From contig NBIV01000646.1 in assembly GCA_003194525.1 (NCBI GenBank), forward strand, positions 1-21,384: a stretch of 21,384 nt of DNA, in the 5' to 3' direction. Source of the stretch: Gracilariopsis chorda (taxonomy: Eukaryota > Rhodophyta > Florideophyceae > Gracilariales > Gracilariaceae). Shown here one piece after another: positions 17,892 through 21,384 of this stretch. Within the stretch, counting starts at the first letter, position 1. Every line of letters starts with the position of its first letter. The translations under genes and the position numbers were made by a program. Below the pieces are notes generated by a model that did no database searches, was not told the origin of the DNA, and was given only the letters and a program-made list of their open reading frames with translations.

Positions 17892-18393
17892 CAAAGTAGA
17901 AGCGGAATTCGGCCGCGGGCGCTGCGCGCCGCTGAATAGGGGTCACATTGGGGGATCTGCAGGGGTTTCTGCTCGCTATTGCTCGCAAACTGCCTGCAAA
18001 ACAATGAGGGCCGCAGCGCTAAGAGTGAATATGGAAGAGAGTTGCCATTGAGATCCCACGCGTTGGTGATTGGCTGGCACCGCAGAGTGTATGTAGAGTA
18101 CAGTAGATTGTAATTGGCTGGCACTGCCAAAATAACTGCAGTGCTAGACACTGTGCAACAGTGTGGCTGGCACTGCTGCAGTGCCAGCCACTTAGCAGCT
18201 GCGGCAGTCAACATGCAGCAGCAGCCAATGAGCTCTGAGTTTTGCTGCTGCTGCTGCCGCTGAATTTTTTAATTGGCGGGGAGGCGTGAAAATTGCATGC
18301 GCTGAAGGGGCGTGCAAGGGGATTTTTTGGCGCAAAGCCTCTCGTCAATCAACAACACCCTCCTCATACATGTGTAAATCATTATAGTACGGG
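17892..18393 (-). repeat. Helitron-like unit 3 (about 502 bp)
   Basis: The head is degraded (AAAGTAGAAGCGGAATTCGG), but all internal blocks are present, including the GGCTGGCACTG palindrome (18165-18189). The right-hand 80 bp (18314-18393) are almost identical to the equivalent part of unit 1 (17199-17281), so units 1 and 3 are the closest relatives. Confidence 0.65.
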
Positions 18394-18868
18394 ACAAGTG
18401 GAAACGGCCTTCGGCCGTGGGCGGCGCTGCGCGCCGCGTTGTGTTTGTAGCTTTGTGTATTTCGTGGCGTTCGGAGGCTCTCCGAGCACTTTGCTCGCTT
18501 GTGCTCGCAATAGTGCTCGTAGAACCACGGGGCGCCACGGCGCCTAGAGTATGTGGAGCCGTAGGGATTTTTGTTGAGGTGCCTAAACTGACTGCAGTGG
18601 CAGCCAATGATGAGAAAGCGCGACACGTTGCTTTGTGTAACTGGATGGCACTGCAGTCATTATGGGAGTGCCAGCCAGTAAGCAGGAAGCTTTGCTGCTG
18701 CTGCTGCTGCTGAATTTTTCAAATTGTAGGGAGGCATTGCGCCAAATGGGCGATTTGCATGGGCAAACGGGGGCGTGCAAGACGAATTTGTGGCGCAACG
18801 CCTCCATTCAATCGAGAACACCCCCCTCATAGAGGAACAAATACTTACAATGGAGAGATTGTGTTGTG
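18394..18868 (-). repeat. Helitron-like unit 4 (about 475 bp)
   Basis: The head is ACAAGTGGAAACGGCC with hairpin ACGGCCTTCGGCCGT (18404-18418) and a second GC palindrome. The middle differs from units 1-3, while the CTG repeat (18694-18712) and the tail with CACCCCCCTCATAG are kept. Confidence 0.6.
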
Positions 18869-18912
18869 ACAAGAGGAAGCGGCCTACGGCCGCGGGCGGC
18901 GCTGTGTGCCGC
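18869..18912 (-). repeat. Putative 3' terminus of the Helitron
   Basis: On the minus strand, about 105 bp after the helicase stop, come palindrome GCGGC...GCCGC (18896-18912), hairpin GCGGCCGTAGGCCGC (18879-18893), TTCCT, CTTG, then T. Helitron 3' ends carry a short hairpin a few bases before a terminal C-T-R-R and are followed by T. CTTG deviates at the third base. The same head in units 1-4 supports it as a real terminus. Confidence 0.5.
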
Positions 18913-19017
18913 GGTGGAGGAGTGATACAATGCGGTGAGAAGAAAAAATGGGTGGAGAAAGCAAAAGCGGAAAAGCAAGTAGTTTAATTCAATGAATGAA
19001 GAACGCAAGAAATACGA

Positions 19018-21384
19018 TTATGATTGTGGAGGGATGCAGCACTGAATGGCTTCAGGCAGCACTGGGTTGAACATGGCCACAGGCATGGGATGAATTGTGT
19101 GCGCATTTGTGGATGTAAGCTGCAGGTCATGCAGGAGTAACACATGGTCGTTCCATCGAACGCGCGACAATGCGACATACAACTGACCGGCGAAGAAGAA
19201 GTTGGATCGTACATCCACAACCAAGCCATCCAAGGTTTTTCCCTGTACTTTGTGAACTGTAGCTGCAAACGAAAGACGAATGGGGAAACTGCCTTCGAAT
19301 CATGCGAATGTCTGCGAAAGAAAACTCGAAATCGATACGATGCAGGAGCTGTCGTTCCAGCACCTGTCTGTTCTCGTCGAATCGACCCACCCGCATCGTA
19401 AATTGATCGACACGCACGACTACGAACAGCTTTTTGTTGACCACAGTGGGATGCAGCACATTCTGAATGACCATAACTGGCACACCGATCTTCCAAGTCC
19501 AAGTTATGAGGCGGTACTCCAGTAGGCGCATACTGATATGCAAACTCGGGGACGATAGTACTGGCGAAGTCAGACTCTGGGTTCTGTCCACGTACAGGTT
19601 GCACGGTTGCCGCTGACGGAAGAGTGAAGCGCTCACCAGGAAACAGATCTAGCGCCGCCGCATTATGTTTCGTCGACCAACTGATTTGTGGACGCAATGA
19701 GCATTTTGCTGAGATCCACATCCTCCTCTCGTCGTGTTGTGAGCCACTTCCACAGGAATTAGTAGGCGTTTTGCATGCCACCGGTAGATCTGAGTGGTAG
19801 TGAGCGTGGTTGGATATTGTATTTCGTGAAATGGAACGTAACAGCGACGCAAATGCCGGATCATCGGCTTGGCGTACTTGTTTCGTGAGGTACAGCACTT
19901 GAACCGAGCACAATTTCCACAGATCACTCTTCCACGGCAATTTGTTGAGAATTTTTGTGTACACTCTTCTTCACATTTCCACTTGGCTCGGCCTACATGT
20001 ACACCTGCGGCACTACTGGAAGCAGCTGGGAGTAGTCGCCCGATAGAACGATGGTCAAGCCCCCAAAGGGAGGTGGGTTTTCCATTCCACTGCACCGAAG
20101 ATCTTTGAGCAACGCATCCATGAGTTCGAAGAGCTTTCTTGAGAGCATGGACGCCTCATCCAAGACGAGCAGTTGTATTTCGCCTAGCAGTTCTGCACGT
20201 TGAGATCGGGGACCGTACTTTGACTAATTGGCTTGTAGTGTTGCTTGTGCTGTCCCTATCAGCTACACCCAGTCCCGTGAAGGCTATGTGAAGTGCGGCC
20301 ACATTCGTAAAACGAAGCTGCAATGCCTGTTGTAGCAGTCATTTCGGCGAGCATTCCTTCCGACTCAACGATATCACGAAGGAGGTTGAGCACGTATGTC
20401 TTTCCGGTTCCTGCGGATCCTTGCACAAAGAACACGTTTCCAGGAGTGCTTGTTCACTTCTGCAGCGCCTGTCGTTGTTGCAATGTGGCAACGACGGTGT
20501 CAATGACTTGTCTTTGGCGAGGTTTTAAAGTGGCGTACCTTGACTGCAAAGTTGACAAATTTCGCACCACTCGCGCGTCTCGAGTTGTTGTAGCTCGATT
20601 TGCCTCAGTCAATGCTGTATGATCCTGCTATAGGTGTTGGGAGAAGAAGCTGTGATCGCGAAGCAGTCGTCCTCCGTGCCGGTCTGAGATCTCCACCACA
20701 CGTCGATACATTCTTTCTTTCGTTGCTGCTCATCTCCTGTATGTATGTCGCTACATAATGCCTCCCAGTTTTCAACGGCCATTTTTTCTGGGTCTGCGCC
20801 TTGTTGGTATAGTGTGACAACCAGACGTCGTAGCTCGGAGGGCGTGCTGTATATCTGGACTGCTTCTTGGAATGCAATATCAAACTCGGATCCGTCCGCG
20901 AGCAGTCCGCTTACAATCGCAGTTTCACGATACGTTCCATACTACTGTCCGTTGAAAGTCCTTGCGTCTTCATAAGAGCTCGAGCCGTGATTCATGAGCA
21001 GCAAGCGCAGAGCAAAGAGCTCAATGTCCGACGGTGAAACACCTCTGATCCTTGCGACACACTGCTCGTCGTCCGTGCGCTCTACCACGTACATGGGCGG
21101 ATCGCAGTCGTCTGTGGGCACCTGAGTGCTGTCTCCGTCGTATTGGGTAAGCACGCGGGCAGTAAGCGTGCGATACAATCGCACTTTTTCAAAGTACGAA
21201 AGGTAGTCGAGGTTCGCGTATGCTTCGGGCCTTGCAAAGTATCTCTCCAGTGTAGACGGCTGCGATGCAGAAAGAAGCTGGTTGGGACCTCTCAGCAGAA
21301 ATGTGCGCTCTCCTTCCAAGTGAATGGCCAGTCGCTCTACTTTTGGTACGATTTGAACATGTCGAAACTCGAAAATTCTCCAAG
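19018..21384 (-). pseudogene. Helitron helicase (PIF1-like), degenerate; continues past the window
   Basis: This is the C-terminal helicase half of a Helitron Rep-helicase, which unwinds DNA during rolling-circle transposition. Right to left on the minus strand: the linker found in Helitron proteins (PKVERLAIHLEG, PSTLERYFARP, FALRLLLMNHGSSSYEDART; 21384-20942) and, after a TAG, more linker (VSGLLADGSEFDIAFQEA, to 20620). PIF1 motif I is NVFFVQGSAGTGKT (about 20435-20395), motif Ia TATTGIAAS, motif II LLVLDEASML (about 20170-20145), motif III GGLTIVLSGDYSQLLP (about 20070-20020). C-terminal blocks LDLFPGE, GVPVMVIQN, and motifs V/VI TVHKVQGKTLDGL and GQLYVALSRVRW (about 19260-19155) follow. 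Stops occur at 20942, 20454 and 20256-20261, with frameshifts near 20000, 19650 and 19500. The HUH Rep domain would lie right of the window. Confidence 0.87.

Noticed and set aside
1..21384. tRNA, rRNA, CRISPR arrays, bacterial operons or phage genes
   Set aside because: No cloverleaf, rRNA core, spaced direct repeats or prokaryotic signals were seen by eye on either strand.

Overview
This is a eukaryotic, transposon-dense stretch with no recognisable host housekeeping gene. Base composition is moderate, there are no bacterial-style operons or ribosome binding sites, and the content is eukaryotic: two Ty1/copia LTR retrotransposon copies, a Tc1/mariner remnant, a hAT remnant, and a Helitron with an array of Helitron-like ends. 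The copia style (D-P-G protease motif, V-V-D-D reverse transcriptase box) would fit an alga or a stramenopile, but the species cannot be fixed from the sequence. The window looks like a contig or contig fragment that begins inside one mobile element and ends inside another.

Layout. Positions 1-6610 hold copia copy 1 with gag-pol on the minus strand. Positions 6479-12424 hold a second copy in the same orientation; the two share one short LTR at about 6479-6610. Copy 2 lacks its 5' half of gag and its right LTR, breaking off at about 12424. Positions 12425-13070 hold a short unrecognised coding-like remnant and small palindromes. Positions 13070-13740 carry a broken Tc1/mariner transposase (minus) and 13872-16164 a broken hAT transposase (minus). 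Positions 16484-16700 are rich in inverted repeats. Positions 16773-18868 are four diverged units of about 475-580 bp arranged head to tail, each starting (plus strand) with the same GC-rich hairpin. The same hairpin lies at 18869-18912, just downstream of the 3' end of a Helitron helicase pseudogene (19018-21384, minus), which suggests that the units are Helitron 3' ends and relatives.

The most notable item is in the copia element. Between the end of pol and the 3' LTR, on the opposite strand to gag-pol, lies a long ORF (6984-8282, 432 codons from its first ATG) preceded by a TATA box at 6788-6794 with no intervening ATG. It converges on pol with only 25 bp between the two stop codons. Its C-terminal third has a Cys...His...Asp arrangement (C311, H396, D409, numbered from the upstream TTG at 6882) resembling papain-like or OTU-like cysteine proteases. 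Both copies carry it.

A caution applies throughout. Copies 1 and 2 differ by about 19 indels, nearly all in short homopolymers, but by only about 8 substitutions. That is the signature of unpolished sequence rather than evolutionary decay, so many of the 'frameshifts' in copy 1 may not be real.
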